Source: MnTg04 sp964568075
GTDB lineage: Bacteria; Pseudomonadota; Gammaproteobacteria; Steroidobacterales; MnTg04
Direction of reading: 5' to 3'
Assembly: GCA_964568075.1 (NCBI GenBank)
Contig: CAZMOM010000002.1
Location: 62,001 to 126,000, forward strand
DNA length: 64,000 nucleotides
The notes under the pieces were generated by a model. The model saw only the letters and a list, made by a program, of their open reading frames with translations. It was not told the DNA's origin and did no database searches. Position numbers and translations under genes: made by a program. Shown here piece by piece: positions 50,975 through 60,007 of the stretch (position 1 is its first letter; each line of letters begins with the position of its first letter).

Positions 50975-51973
50975 TCAGTCTTTTTCGCCCAGCCACGGCA
51001 TCATCGAGCGCAAGCGCGTACCTACCTTTTCAATCAGGTGCTTCTCTGCTGTTTTGCGCCCGTGATTGATCATTGGCCGACCGGCGGCGATCTCGTTATC
51101 CAGTTCATCGGCGAAGCGGCCGTCTTTTATCTCCGCGAGTAATTCCCGCATTGCCTCCCGGCTGGCTTTGTTGATCACCCGGGGGCCACGCGTATAGTCG
51201 CCAAATTCGGCCGCTGTCGATATCGATCTGCGCATCCCGGCAATGCCTCGGCTGTGGACAAGATCGGCTATCAGTTTGACCTCGTGCAGGCAACAAAAGT
51301 AAGCCGCTTCCGGGGAGTAGCCCGCATCCACCAGGGTTTCGAACGCCGCCGTAACGAGGTGATTGATGCCGCCGCACAGTACGGCCTGCTCGGCAAACAG
51401 ATCGGTCTCGGTCTCCTCGGCGAAAGTCGTCTCCATGATCGCGGCGCGATCATGGCCGTTTGCTTTCGCATAGGCCAGAGCCAGTCTCATCGCCTGGCCG
51501 CTGGCATCCTGATGTACGCCGACCAATGCCGGTACGCCGAGACCGGCTTCATACTGGCGCCGGACCTGCTCGCCGATACCGAGCGGTGCGACCAGCAGTA
51601 CATCGAGGTCATCGCGCGGGACTATCCGGCGGAAATGTATGTTGTAGCCATGCGCGAAAATCAGTGCGCTGGCTTTTTTCATGGCTTTGTCAAGCACGTT
51701 TTCGTACACGGCGACCTGCTCAGGATCCGGAATCAGCATCATGACCAGATCCGCCTCCGCGGCCTGGCCCAACGAAACTGCCGGCAATCCGAGTTCCTCA
51801 CAGACCGGTATCGACGGCGAACCGTTACGCAGGCCGACCACGACGTCCTGCCCGGAGTCTCTGAGATTCAGTGCATGAGCCCGACCTTGTCCACCGAAAC
51901 CGAGCACCGCAATTCGTTTTCCCTCGATAACGGAACTATCGATATCCTGGTCGCGATAAATTTTTGTCGCCAT
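50975..51973 (-). CDS. ilvC: Ketol-acid reductoisomerase, class I
   Basis: IlvC performs the second step of valine, leucine and isoleucine synthesis. At 332 residues it is the short class I form. The Rossmann motif GFGGQGRAHALNL (25-37) binds NADPH, and the knotted C-terminal domain has TFAEETETDLFAEQAVLCGG and EAAYFCCLHEVKLIADL with the magnesium ligands. The ATG at 51973 gives the usual N-terminus; the open frame upstream has no support. It is divergent from proS, separated by 145 bases. No ilvB or ilvN lies beside it. Confidence 0.95.
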   Translation of the reverse strand: MATKIYRDQDIDSSVIEGKRIAVLGFGGQGRAHALNLRDSGQDVVVGLRNGSPSIPVCEELGLPAVSLGQAAEADLVMMLIPDPEQVAVYENVLDKAMKKASALIFAHGYNIHFRRIVPRDDLDVLLVAPLGIGEQVRRQYEAGLGVPALVGVHQDASGQAMRLALAYAKANGHDRAAIMETTFAEETETDLFAEQAVLCGGINHLVTAAFETLVDAGYSPEAAYFCCLHEVKLIADLVHSRGIAGMRRSISTAAEFGDYTRGPRVINKASREAMRELLAEIKDGRFADELDNEIAAGRPMINHGRKTAEKHLIEKVGTRLRSMMPWLGEKD

Positions 51974-52118
51974 AGGTTCGATATTGCAGCCGCGGTCCGC
52001 TCGAGGCAAATCATTACAACGGAAGCCAAATCGGTCTGTACCCGGCCACCTCAGGCCCGATACAATCTGCACGCAGGGAAAGCCGACAGGAATACGGAGC
52101 CCTAAGGACAGACACAAT

Positions 52119-53825
52119 ATGCGACTTTCGCAATTACCGTTAAACACGCTCAAAGAAGTTCCCGCCGATGCAGAAGTGATCAGCCATCAACTGATGCTTC
52201 GCGCCGGCATGATTCGCAGGCTCGCTTCGGGTCTGTATAGCTGGTTACCGCTCGGCGTTCGGGTATTGAGAAAAATCGAGAAAATCGTGCGCGAGGAAAT
52301 GGATCGCGCGGGTGCGTTTGAGTTATTGATGCCCAGCGTTCAGCCAGCCGAACTCTGGCGAGAATCCGCCCGCTGGGACCAGTACGGGCCGGAGCTGCTG
52401 CGTTTCAAGGACCGTCATCAGCGCGATTTCTGCTATGGGCCGACGCATGAGGAAGTGGTTACCGATATTGCACGCCGCGAACTGAAAAGCTATCGCCAGC
52501 TGCCGGTCAATTACTATCAGATACAGACCAAGTTCAGGGACGAAATCCGCCCTCGTTTTGGCGTCATGCGCTCCCGCGAGTTCATTATGAAGGATGCCTA
52601 TTCCTTTCACCTGGACGATGAAAGCCTGGAATCCGGATACCAGGCCATGTTTGACGCTTATACGCGGATTTTTACGCGCCTGGGCCTGCGCTTCCGCTCG
52701 GTTCAGGCTGATCCCGGCGCGATCGGCGGTAATGCGTCACAGGAATTTCATGTGCTGGCCGATGCGGGGGAAGATGCGATTGTTTTTTCCGACCAGGACA
52801 ACTATGCGGCGAACCTGGAAATGGCTGAAGCGTTCGCGCCGCCAGCCAGCGACAAAAAATCAGGCGGTGATATGAGTTTCGTCGATACACCGGACGTGCG
52901 CAGTATCGACGACATTTGTTCGTTCCTCGATGTTGCGGTAACCCAATGCGTCAAGACCCTGATGGTCGACGCAGACGATGGCGGACTGATCGCCCTGATC
53001 CTGAGGGGAGATCATGAGCTGAACCCGCTCAAGGCAGAGAGAATTGCCGGGGTCAGTAAACCTTTGACCATGGCGTCGTCGGAGAAAGTCCTGGATACCG
53101 TCGGCTGTGAGCCGGGGTTTATCGGTCCGGTTGACATGCCCTGCCCGGTTTTCGTCGACCGTAGCGCAGCGGTTATTGTTGATTTCGTTTGCGGCGGTAA
53201 CCGGAAGGACACGCACCTGATCAATGTCAACTGGGGAAAGGACCTTCCCGAGTGCGACCCGGTGGATCTGCGAAATGTGGTCGACGGAGATCCGAGCCCG
53301 ACGGGCGATGGGAAACTGTCAGTCGCGCGTGGCATTGAAGTTGGGCACATCTTCAAGCTCGGAGATAAATACAGTGCGGCGATGAATGCCCAGGTGCTCG
53401 ATGCCGAGGGGAAAATGCGGACCCTGGTCATGGGCTGTTATGGAATCGGAATCACTCGCATAGCCGCCGCCGCTATCGAGCAAAACAACGATGAAAGAGG
53501 CATCATCTGGCCACAGGCAATAGCGCCTTTTGATGTGGTTCTGATCCCGATCAATCAACATAAGTCGGATCGCGTAAAGGAAGCGGCGGAAAAACTTTAC
53601 GAAGAGCTGAACGAGTGCGGGCTTGAAGTTCTGTTTGACGACCGCGACGCGCGCCCCGGCGTGAAATTCGCCGACATGGATCTGATCGGAATCCCGCACC
53701 GCGCAGTCATTGCGGAGAAAGGTCTGGATGCCGGCACGTATGAATACCGATCAAGAAGTGAGACCGAAAATCATGACCTGACAATCGATCAGTTGAAAGA
53801 AACACTTTTGCAGGCGCGCCCCTGA
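52119..53825 (+). CDS. proS: Prolyl-tRNA synthetase, bacterial type
   Basis: A class II synthetase of 568 residues starting MRLSQLPLNTLKEVPADAEV. Motif 2 FRDEIRPRFGVMRSREFIMKDAYSF, the INS editing domain (about 230-385) between motifs 2 and 3, motif 3 MGCYGIGITR, and the HGTP anticodon domain (FDVVLIPINQHKSDR) are all present. The ATG has AAGGA upstream. The upstream open frame overlaps the divergent ilvC region and is not used. Confidence 0.96.
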   Translation: MRLSQLPLNTLKEVPADAEVISHQLMLRAGMIRRLASGLYSWLPLGVRVLRKIEKIVREEMDRAGAFELLMPSVQPAELWRESARWDQYGPELLRFKDRHQRDFCYGPTHEEVVTDIARRELKSYRQLPVNYYQIQTKFRDEIRPRFGVMRSREFIMKDAYSFHLDDESLESGYQAMFDAYTRIFTRLGLRFRSVQADPGAIGGNASQEFHVLADAGEDAIVFSDQDNYAANLEMAEAFAPPASDKKSGGDMSFVDTPDVRSIDDICSFLDVAVTQCVKTLMVDADDGGLIALILRGDHELNPLKAERIAGVSKPLTMASSEKVLDTVGCEPGFIGPVDMPCPVFVDRSAAVIVDFVCGGNRKDTHLINVNWGKDLPECDPVDLRNVVDGDPSPTGDGKLSVARGIEVGHIFKLGDKYSAAMNAQVLDAEGKMRTLVMGCYGIGITRIAAAAIEQNNDERGIIWPQAIAPFDVVLIPINQHKSDRVKEAAEKLYEELNECGLEVLFDDRDARPGVKFADMDLIGIPHRAVIAEKGLDAGTYEYRSRSETENHDLTIDQLKETLLQARP

Positions 53826-53830
53826 GCAGC

Positions 53831-54415
53831 ATGATCTCACGTTTGCTCCATAGCGCCGGGACGACCGGCATGGTTTTTGCCCTGCTGATCCTCGGCGACC
53901 AGGCGGTAGCGCAACAACAACCTGACCCCGAGTTACGCCGTTTGCTGATCGAAGCCGTCAGCGACTCGAGAAGCTTCGAAGACCGTTTTGACGCAGAGGT
54001 CTGGCTCACCGATATGTCGACCAGACTGACGAAACAGGTCCCCGATGCGCGGGAGCGGCTGCGTTTGTTGCGGCAGATTCATATCGAGGCGACGCGGGCC
54101 GGTCTCTACCCTGAACTCGTGCTCGCCGTTATTGATGTGGAGAGTAATTTCGACCGCTTTGCGATTTCCTATGCGGGCGCGATAGGGCTGATGCAGATCA
54201 TGCCCTTTTGGCTCAAGGAAATCGGGCGCCCCGATGACAATCTCGTTGACGCGCGCACTAACCTCAGGATGGGGTGTACGATTTTGAGATACTACCTGGA
54301 CAAAGAAAATCAGGATCTGATGCGCGGCCTGGGACGATACAACGGCAGTTTGGGCCGGAGAAAATATGGCGATATGGTTATCGACCGTCTCAACCGCAAA
54401 TGGTATCGGAATTAG
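53831..54415 (+). CDS. Lytic transglycosylase, SLT domain
   Basis: The 194-residue secreted protein has a signal peptide ending about AVAQ and a C-terminal SLT domain with catalytic Glu104 in IDVESNFDRFAISYAGAIGL, then MQIMPFW and LRMGCTILRYYLDKEN with LGRYNGS. It cleaves murein glycan strands to 1,6-anhydromuropeptides. No lipobox is seen, so it should be periplasmic and soluble. It starts 5 bases after proS, so it is probably co-transcribed. Confidence 0.9.
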   Translation: MISRLLHSAGTTGMVFALLILGDQAVAQQQPDPELRRLLIEAVSDSRSFEDRFDAEVWLTDMSTRLTKQVPDARERLRLLRQIHIEATRAGLYPELVLAVIDVESNFDRFAISYAGAIGLMQIMPFWLKEIGRPDDNLVDARTNLRMGCTILRYYLDKENQDLMRGLGRYNGSLGRRKYGDMVIDRLNRKWYRN

Positions 54416-54423
54416 CGGGGAAT

Positions 54424-54705
54424 TCAGGCGACCCGAAAACGGCCTGTCGGCAGATCGACGGCAATATCGCTGCGCAGCGTCTCCCGTGACACGCTGTCGA
54501 CACTCGATGACGGCGGCCCCCGATGCAACCACATTTCGATTTCATCCAGCGCGCGTTCATCGCCGAAAGCGATGACCTCCACCTGGCCATTGGCCAGATT
54601 GCGCGCCCGACCGCTCAGGCCGAGCTCATTCGCCCGCGCTGCGGCACTGACGCGGAAAAACACGCCCTGTACACGACCGGACACCAGGAACCGGCGATAT
54701 GTCAT
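54424..54705 (-). CDS. acyP: Acylphosphatase
   Basis: This small enzyme hydrolyses acyl phosphates. The 93-residue product has the family core VSGRVQGVFFR with catalytic Arg18 and ARNLANGQVEV with Asn36. GRVQGVFFRVSAAARANELG is almost consensus. Acylphosphatases have an alpha/beta fold of this length. It converges with the lytic transglycosylase gene, 8 bases between stops. Confidence 0.93.
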   Translation of the reverse strand: MTYRRFLVSGRVQGVFFRVSAAARANELGLSGRARNLANGQVEVIAFGDERALDEIEMWLHRGPPSSSVDSVSRETLRSDIAVDLPTGRFRVA

Positions 54706-54755
54706 GCGCTGATTAATAGAGAATCCGGAACGAAAACGTAGAAAACCCCGAGCTT

Positions 54756-55079
54756 TTACTGGCCGTCATTTCCACTGGCGGCCGCCTTCAATGCCGTGTT
54801 AATGGCCACCTCGGCCCAACGTTTTGCCTCACGAGCATCATTCCTCGCGCCGGTATAGGCCTTGCGTTGCAAATTGACTTCAGCATCGCCCAGAAACCGC
54901 CTTGCATCCTGCAGAGGCAAGACTGCGTAATCCTCGGCCCCGGCTTCAACAGCGGCTTGAATCGCCTGTCTGGCGTCACTCATCTCCTGAACGGGGGGGG
55001 CGGCGACACAGCCGGAAAGCACCAGGAGACAGACCAGTGCCAGGGGGCGAGTCGCATTTACACAGCGCTGAATCAACAT
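54756..55079 (-). CDS. DUF4398 lipoprotein
   Basis: The 107-residue product has lipobox VLSGC (Cys24) and a helical C-terminal domain with the DUF4398 pattern: ARQAIQAAVEAGAEDYAVLP, LQDARRFLGDAEVNLQRKAY then AREAKRWAEVA. It is an outer- or inner-membrane lipoprotein of unknown function; some members are fused to OmpA-like domains, but this one is not. An 8-C tract lies just after the lipobox (54993-55000). Confidence 0.88.
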   Translation of the reverse strand: MLIQRCVNATRPLALVCLLVLSGCVAAPPVQEMSDARQAIQAAVEAGAEDYAVLPLQDARRFLGDAEVNLQRKAYTGARNDAREAKRWAEVAINTALKAAASGNDGQ

Positions 55080-55198
55080 TCCGGCCCGCTTTCTTGAGGA
55101 AAGGTTTAGAAAACTAACAAGGGTACCCTACCTCGTCAAGCCAAGCCCCGCTACAATCGACGGTTCAATAACTCAGCGATTAACCGAAGGATCAGACC

Positions 55199-55549
55199 TT
55201 GGAAACAGTGATATATCATAATCCGCGGTGTTCCAAATCACGGATGACTCTCCAGCTCTTGCGCGCTCAGGGCATCGAACCGACGGTTATCGAGTACCTG
55301 GATGCGCCCCCGGACCAGGCAGGCCTGGAGAGGATTCTGGCCCTTTTGTCATTGGAGCCCCGCCAATTGATGCGGCGCAATGAAACGGTCTACAAAGCGC
55401 TTGAGCTGGACAATCCGGAACTCGATCGTGAACACCTGGTGCAAGCCATGGTCGAAAACCCGATTTTGATAGAAAGGCCGATTGTTGTTGCTGGTGATCA
55501 GGCAAGAATTGGCCGCCCGCCCGAGCGCGTACTGGAGATTCTTTCGTGA
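55199..55549 (+). CDS. arsC: ArsC-family reductase
   Basis: The 116-residue thioredoxin-fold protein begins METVIYHNPRCSKSR with Cys11 and Arg15, then VIEYLDAPPDQAGLERIL and LIERPIVV, as in glutaredoxin-dependent arsenate reductases. Closely related proteins of unknown role (YffB/Spx type) share the fold, but the N-P-R-C-S-K-S-R motif favours ArsC. The start is a TTG with AAGGA eight bases upstream; no ATG is available. It overlaps wrbA by 4 bases. No arsR or arsB is near. Confidence 0.88.
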   Translation: METVIYHNPRCSKSRMTLQLLRAQGIEPTVIEYLDAPPDQAGLERILALLSLEPRQLMRRNETVYKALELDNPELDREHLVQAMVENPILIERPIVVAGDQARIGRPPERVLEILS

Positions 55550-56142
55550 GCCACGAACTTCTCGTTCTATTTTATTCCAAGCAAGGCACGACCGCCGCGC
55601 TGGCGAGACAGGTTTGTCGAGGTGTGGAATCGGTAAAAAATTGCAGCGCGAGGCTGAGAACAGTTCCCGGTGTCAGCGCGAATTGTGCGGCGACCGAGCC
55701 GGCGATTCCGGATGACGGACCACCATATGCCAGTTATCAGGACCTCGAGGAATGTGCCGGCCTGCTGATGGGCAGCCCGACGCGATTTGGCAATATGGCT
55801 GCCCCACTGAAATATTTCCTCGATGGCAGCGCCGGCCTGTGGATGTCGGGGGGGCTGGCAGGAAAACCGGCAGCGGTGTTCACTTCGACTGATAGCCTGC
55901 ATGGTGGTCAGGAGTCGACTCTGCTGACAATGATGTTGCCGTTGATGCATCACGGCATGCTGATCGTCGGGCTACCCTATACCGAACCCCTGGTCAGCGG
56001 CACAGGATCCGGTGGTGGGCCTTACGGGGCGAGCCACTGGGCGCACGGCCAGAAACAACTCCGGATCAGCGATGATGAAAAGAAACTGGCCGAAGCGCTG
56101 GGCCGCCGCGTGGCCATGATTGCCGCCCGACTCGCCGATTGA
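55546..56142 (+). CDS. wrbA: NAD(P)H:quinone oxidoreductase, WrbA family
   Basis: A flavodoxin-like FMN protein of 198 residues with LFYSKQGTTAALARQ for phosphate binding, GSPTRFGNMAAPLKYFLDG, VFTSTDSLHGGQESTLLTMMLPLMHHGM, and SGGGPYGASHWA, all WrbA signatures. It should reduce quinones with two electrons and protect against redox cycling. The GTG start overlaps the arsC stop (GTGA) and has GGAG upstream. DUF2069 follows on the opposite strand, a frequent neighbour. Confidence 0.94.
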   Translation: MSHELLVLFYSKQGTTAALARQVCRGVESVKNCSARLRTVPGVSANCAATEPAIPDDGPPYASYQDLEECAGLLMGSPTRFGNMAAPLKYFLDGSAGLWMSGGLAGKPAAVFTSTDSLHGGQESTLLTMMLPLMHHGMLIVGLPYTEPLVSGTGSGGGPYGASHWAHGQKQLRISDDEKKLAEALGRRVAMIAARLAD

Positions 56143-56147
56143 ATTGC

Positions 56148-56501
56148 TTATCGATTTGTCTGCCGAGCCGTTCTTAGCCCGAGGGCCAGACTGATAAACA
56201 GGCAAACACTGCAAAACACCAGTGATGCGGACCAGAACCGGCGCAGTGGGTTCGCAACAAGTTCCATCAGGCCCAGCATCAAAGGCAACGCAAGCGCCAT
56301 CATCAGCCACCGATAGGTATAGACGCGTGACAGAGTTATCCCGTGCACCGACATGAGAACGAGCGGTGCCAGCAACCATACCCAGGCGGGGAAATGGGGA
56401 AGAATCAGCGCTGCAATAATCATCAATGACCAGATGGCGTAGAAAATCCGGATTACGAGCCTGGCCAGCGCCGGTCCGCGGTGACAGTCGCGTTTATCCA
56501 A
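56148..56501 (-). CDS. DUF2069 membrane protein
   Basis: The 117-residue product has about four hydrophobic helices (YAIWSLMIIAALIL, VWLLAPLVLMSVHGITL, LMMALALPLMLGLMELVANP, ASLVFCSVCLFISLALGL). The polar motif ELVANP within a helix is characteristic of DUF2069. The function is unknown. It lies directly beside wrbA and after hda, as in many gammaproteobacterial genomes; one base separates it from the hda stop, which suggests one transcript. Confidence 0.88.
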   Translation of the reverse strand: MDKRDCHRGPALARLVIRIFYAIWSLMIIAALILPHFPAWVWLLAPLVLMSVHGITLSRVYTYRWLMMALALPLMLGLMELVANPLRRFWSASLVFCSVCLFISLALGLRTARQTNR

Positions 56502-57209
56502 TTATCCGGTTTCGGCGTTCTGACTGAGAACGTCCTTGACAAAAGGAACGGTTAGCCGACGTTGGGCTTTTAGCGAAGCAAGATCCAGTGTGTCAAGCAA
56601 ACGGTAAACAGACTGCATGTCCCGCGGGAAGCGGCGCAACAGGAACCGGCTGGTCTCTTCCGGGAGTTGCAGGCCGCGGTGTCTGGCCCGCAACGCCATC
56701 GCTTTTGGCAGATCGTCGTTGCCGATGGCCTCTATCTTGTAAACCGGGCCCCAATTCAGTCGAGACTGCAGATCCGGCAATTCAAAATCAAGTCTTGCGG
56801 CGGGCCGGTCGGCCGCAATCAACAGGCTGCCACCCGCATCAGCGACCTCGTTGAATAAATGGAACAACGCCGATTCCCAGTCGTTTCTGCCGGCGATTTG
56901 CCCCACATCGTCCAGGCACACGAGCGAAAAATCTTCCAGGCCAGCCAGCATGCCCGCCTGCAGGTCTTCCTTAAGCGGCAGATAGGCCGCTCGGCGACCG
57001 TGCTTCCCGGCTTCTGCGCAGGCGGCCTGCAATAAATGGGTTTTACCGCTACCTGGCACACCCCACAGCCAGATCAAGCGCTCATTCCCAACCTTTGCCA
57101 GCGATTTCAGGTGCATCAGCAGACCGCTGTTTTCTGGTTCGAAAAAACTCTCGAAGACCGCCTGATCCGACAACTGGACAGGCAGGATCAACTGATCCGC
57201 GTTAGTCAT
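56502..57209 (-). CDS. hda: Hda, regulatory inactivator of DnaA
   Basis: Hda, bound to the beta clamp, stimulates ATP hydrolysis by DnaA to prevent re-initiation. The 235-residue AAA+ protein has an N-terminal clamp-binding motif (QLILP at 6-10), P-loop GVPGSGKT (50-57), Walker B LVCLDDVGQ, and the closing PFVKDVL of DnaA-like proteins. The ATG at 57209 overlaps the pgsA stop at ATGA. In E. coli hda is elsewhere, but pgsA-hda linkage is seen in other gammaproteobacteria. Confidence 0.93.
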   Translation of the reverse strand: MTNADQLILPVQLSDQAVFESFFEPENSGLLMHLKSLAKVGNERLIWLWGVPGSGKTHLLQAACAEAGKHGRRAAYLPLKEDLQAGMLAGLEDFSLVCLDDVGQIAGRNDWESALFHLFNEVADAGGSLLIAADRPAARLDFELPDLQSRLNWGPVYKIEAIGNDDLPKAMALRARHRGLQLPEETSRFLLRRFPRDMQSVYRLLDTLDLASLKAQRRLTVPFVKDVLSQNAETG

Positions 57210-57763
57210 GTGGCATCCGCACCAGAAAAATAGGCCTTGCGGCCCCATGCCCATACGTAGTCCGCGCCGCTGATAATTGTCGTCACCATGACGCTCGCGC
57301 CCAAACCGATAACCCAGCCTTCGTTCGGCCAGCCGTAACCGGCATGTGACACGACAGCGAGCACCAGCAGTAACTGAAGCATCGTATTGAGCTTGCTGAT
57401 AGCGGTTGGTTGCGGCTCAACTTTGCCGAACAAGGAGTTATAGACCAGGCCTCCTCCCACAATGATCAGATCACGTCCGACCACTAACACAGCGAGCCAG
57501 AGCGGGATAAGGTTGAGCAGGGTCAGCGTTATAAATACCGAAACCATCAGAAACTTATCAGCGAGCGGATCCAGTATCCCACCAAGACGCGACCCCCAGC
57601 CGAAACGCCGCGCAAGGTAACCATCAAGACCATCTGAAAATCCCGCAATAAAAAACAGCCAGAGCGTAAGTTCGAAGTTCCCATGCCAAAGCAGCCAGAC
57701 GACCGGGCCGACCAGCAAAATTCGCAAGATACAGATTAAGTTGGGTATGTGGCGTGCGATCAC
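57206..57763 (-). CDS. pgsA: CDP-alcohol phosphatidyltransferase, PgsA type
   Basis: It makes phosphatidylglycerol phosphate, or a related lipid, from CDP-diacylglycerol. The 185-residue protein has IPNLICILRILLVGPVV at the start and the motif DGLDGYLARRFGWGSRLGG then LDPLADK, with five or six helices. The length fits PgsA rather than cardiolipin synthase. It overlaps hda downstream and the DUF2066 gene upstream by 4 bases each, forming a tight three-gene unit. Confidence 0.9.
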   Translation of the reverse strand: MIARHIPNLICILRILLVGPVVWLLWHGNFELTLWLFFIAGFSDGLDGYLARRFGWGSRLGGILDPLADKFLMVSVFITLTLLNLIPLWLAVLVVGRDLIIVGGGLVYNSLFGKVEPQPTAISKLNTMLQLLLVLAVVSHAGYGWPNEGWVIGLGASVMVTTIISGADYVWAWGRKAYFSGADAT

Positions 57764-58794
57764 CGGCCGTACCTGTAAACCATTGTCCCGGGCTGCAGTA
57801 AAGGGAAATCCCCGTCATCCGGAAACAAGACTTTGCCCAGCTTGATCGCGCTGACCAGCCGATCCCGCCCCGCTCTAAGCTCGAGGCTGAAAAGAATTTC
57901 CTGACCCTGGACCCGATCTACAGCAACCGAGGTGACCAGGGATAATGATTCCAGGTACTGGTTGACGTGGCCATAAGCGGTCAGGTTGTCCACCCCTTGA
58001 ACCAGCAGCAGGTGCCGGTTGCTATCGCGGCTGTCTACCGCCGCCAGCATGGCGGCGAACTGATCCGCCGCCTGATCTATCCCGGCCTCCAGCCCACCGC
58101 GCCAACTTTGTTCCTCGCCGGCGAAAAATAATGTCCAGGCCGCCAGATAGACAGGATTCGCATCATTCGACCCGCGTGCAAGCCGGGCTGTTCCAACAAG
58201 AATCGCGTCAGCGTCATAGCGCTCGCTGGCAGAGAAAATCTTGTCCTCGAACGCACCGCGCAGATCGGAAACACGGATGGAATTTTGATCCTCTGCATCC
58301 ATCAGGGGAAAAATTATCGGTATACCCCGCCGGCGCGCCCTGCTTTTAAGACTCTCCAGCGCCACGCCGGGGCTGTCTGCAGGCAGGATCGAGCGTCTGC
58401 CGTTCGCACCCGTCAGAGCCAGCCAGACGATGGTATCGGGCCTCTCCTGCCCCCAGATCGGCTGTCCGAGCTCGCGCAGCCTGCTGTTTACCGCCAGACC
58501 GTCAAAGGAAATCGACAACGTGCGACGATCAACATAGCCATATTGCTGAATATAGTCGCGCGCATGGGTCAACAAGGAATCGAATTCCTCATGCTGGGCG
58601 GGCTGGCCGTTGCCGGTCACCCGGATCAGCACCGTGGCCATTGCCTCCTGAAAAGCGAGCTCGAGTGTTTTCGCATCACGCGTAGTCACTTCGACCTGGA
58701 CTTTATACAGGTCGCCAAAAACTGATGTCGAGCCCGATTGACAAAACAGGCCGAGCCATAACGCGAGAAAAAATTTCCTGGTACCGATATTCAT
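57760..58794 (-). CDS. DUF2066 domain-containing secreted protein
   Basis: From the ATG at 58794 the 344-residue protein has a signal peptide (FFLALWLGLFCQSGS) and the DUF2066 pattern: LYKVQVEVTTRDAKTLELAF followed by VLIRVTGN, SISFDGLAVNSRLRELGQPIW, and PDTIVWLAL. The frame is open for 45 more codons upstream without signal features. The function is unknown; a periplasmic role is inferred. The gene lies upstream of pgsA and hda, and the divergent purM follows after about 180 bases. Confidence 0.85.
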   Translation of the reverse strand: MNIGTRKFFLALWLGLFCQSGSTSVFGDLYKVQVEVTTRDAKTLELAFQEAMATVLIRVTGNGQPAQHEEFDSLLTHARDYIQQYGYVDRRTLSISFDGLAVNSRLRELGQPIWGQERPDTIVWLALTGANGRRSILPADSPGVALESLKSRARRRGIPIIFPLMDAEDQNSIRVSDLRGAFEDKIFSASERYDADAILVGTARLARGSNDANPVYLAAWTLFFAGEEQSWRGGLEAGIDQAADQFAAMLAAVDSRDSNRHLLLVQGVDNLTAYGHVNQYLESLSLVTSVAVDRVQGQEILFSLELRAGRDRLVSAIKLGKVLFPDDGDFPLLQPGTMVYRYGR

Positions 58795-58975
58795 TTTTCG
58801 TCTTATACGCCTTTTTGCTACCCGGGCATTATCCGAGCGGGTAAAATTATTACACATACCGTGGTCATAGCCTGCATATTGTCCCATGAGATTTGGAACT
58901 TGGCATTGAGGATTTGGCGACGGCGGCATTCGCGATACTCACAGAGAGGCAGCAGAATGACTCTGGGAATTAGGC

Positions 58976-60007
58976 ATGGGTGAGAAACGATCACTCAGTT
59001 ACCGCGATGCCGGCGTTGACATCGATGCGGGAAATCAGCTGATCGAAATGATTAAGCCCGCGATCGCAAAAACCAGACGGCCGGAAGTCATGGCGGGCAT
59101 CGGTGGATTTGGCGGTCTTTTTCGTCTGCCGACAGACCACTACAAAAAACCTGTCCTGGTATCGGGAACCGATGGTGTAGGAACCAAATTGCGTCTGGCC
59201 ATTGACCTGAATTGTCATGACACGATTGGCATCGATCTGGTTGCCATGTGTGTCAACGATGTCCTGGTACTCGGGGCCGAGCCGTTGTTTTTTCTCGATT
59301 ATTACGCGACCGGCAAGTTAAATGTCGGTGAAGCTGCCGCCGTTGTCGCGGGCATCGCCCACGGTTGCGAGCTCGCAGGTTGTGCGCTGATCGGAGGAGA
59401 AACAGCCGAAATGCCAGGAATGTATGCGGGCGAGGATTATGACCTGGCAGGGTTTTGTGTCGGCATTGTCGAAGAGGATCGCATCATTGATGGCGGTCTG
59501 ATTGCGCCTGGCGATGTTTTGATTGGTCTGGCCTCGTCGGGTCTGCATTCCAATGGCTATTCCCTGGCCCGCAAGGTGCTGGAAACGTCCGCCACAAAGC
59601 TGGAAACATCGTTTGGTGACAGTACGCTGGGCGCCCGTCTGCTCACACCGACGCGGATTTATGTCGCCGCTATCATGAACCTGACAAAAAAACATGCGGT
59701 ACATGGCCTGTCCCATATCACTGGCGGTGGATTACCCGAAAACGTGGCGCGAATTCTGCCGCCAGGCTGTGACGCTGTCATCGACATCGACAGCTGGCAA
59801 CGCCCCGATATTTTTGCCTGGCTTCAGGACCAGGGCGGCATTGAAGAACAGGAAATGCTGCGCACGTTCAATTGTGGTGTCGGTATGGTGGTCTGCGCGC
59901 CCGCCGAGGCGGAAGCTGGCGTCATTGAGTCGCTGCGGAATGAGGGCGAAAGCGCGTTTCGCCTTGGCGCCGTTGAAAAAGGTAACGGGCGGGTTCTTAT
60001 CCAGTGA
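58976..60007 (+). CDS. purM: Phosphoribosylformylglycinamidine cyclo-ligase
   Basis: PurM closes the imidazole ring of purines (AIR synthesis). The 343-residue product has YRDAGVDIDAGN, GGFGGLFRLP, VSGTDGVGTKLRLA with nucleotide-binding residues, and LIGGETAEMPGMYAGEDYDLAGF. The length is typical. It overlaps purN by 4 bases, the classic purMN pair, and is divergent from the DUF2066 gene. Confidence 0.97.
   Translation: MGEKRSLSYRDAGVDIDAGNQLIEMIKPAIAKTRRPEVMAGIGGFGGLFRLPTDHYKKPVLVSGTDGVGTKLRLAIDLNCHDTIGIDLVAMCVNDVLVLGAEPLFFLDYYATGKLNVGEAAAVVAGIAHGCELAGCALIGGETAEMPGMYAGEDYDLAGFCVGIVEEDRIIDGGLIAPGDVLIGLASSGLHSNGYSLARKVLETSATKLETSFGDSTLGARLLTPTRIYVAAIMNLTKKHAVHGLSHITGGGLPENVARILPPGCDAVIDIDSWQRPDIFAWLQDQGGIEEQEMLRTFNCGVGMVVCAPAEAEAGVIESLRNEGESAFRLGAVEKGNGRVLIQ

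Noticed and set aside
51254..52105. 283-residue plus-strand frame opposite ilvC
   Set aside because: Antisense shadow of a conserved enzyme gene.
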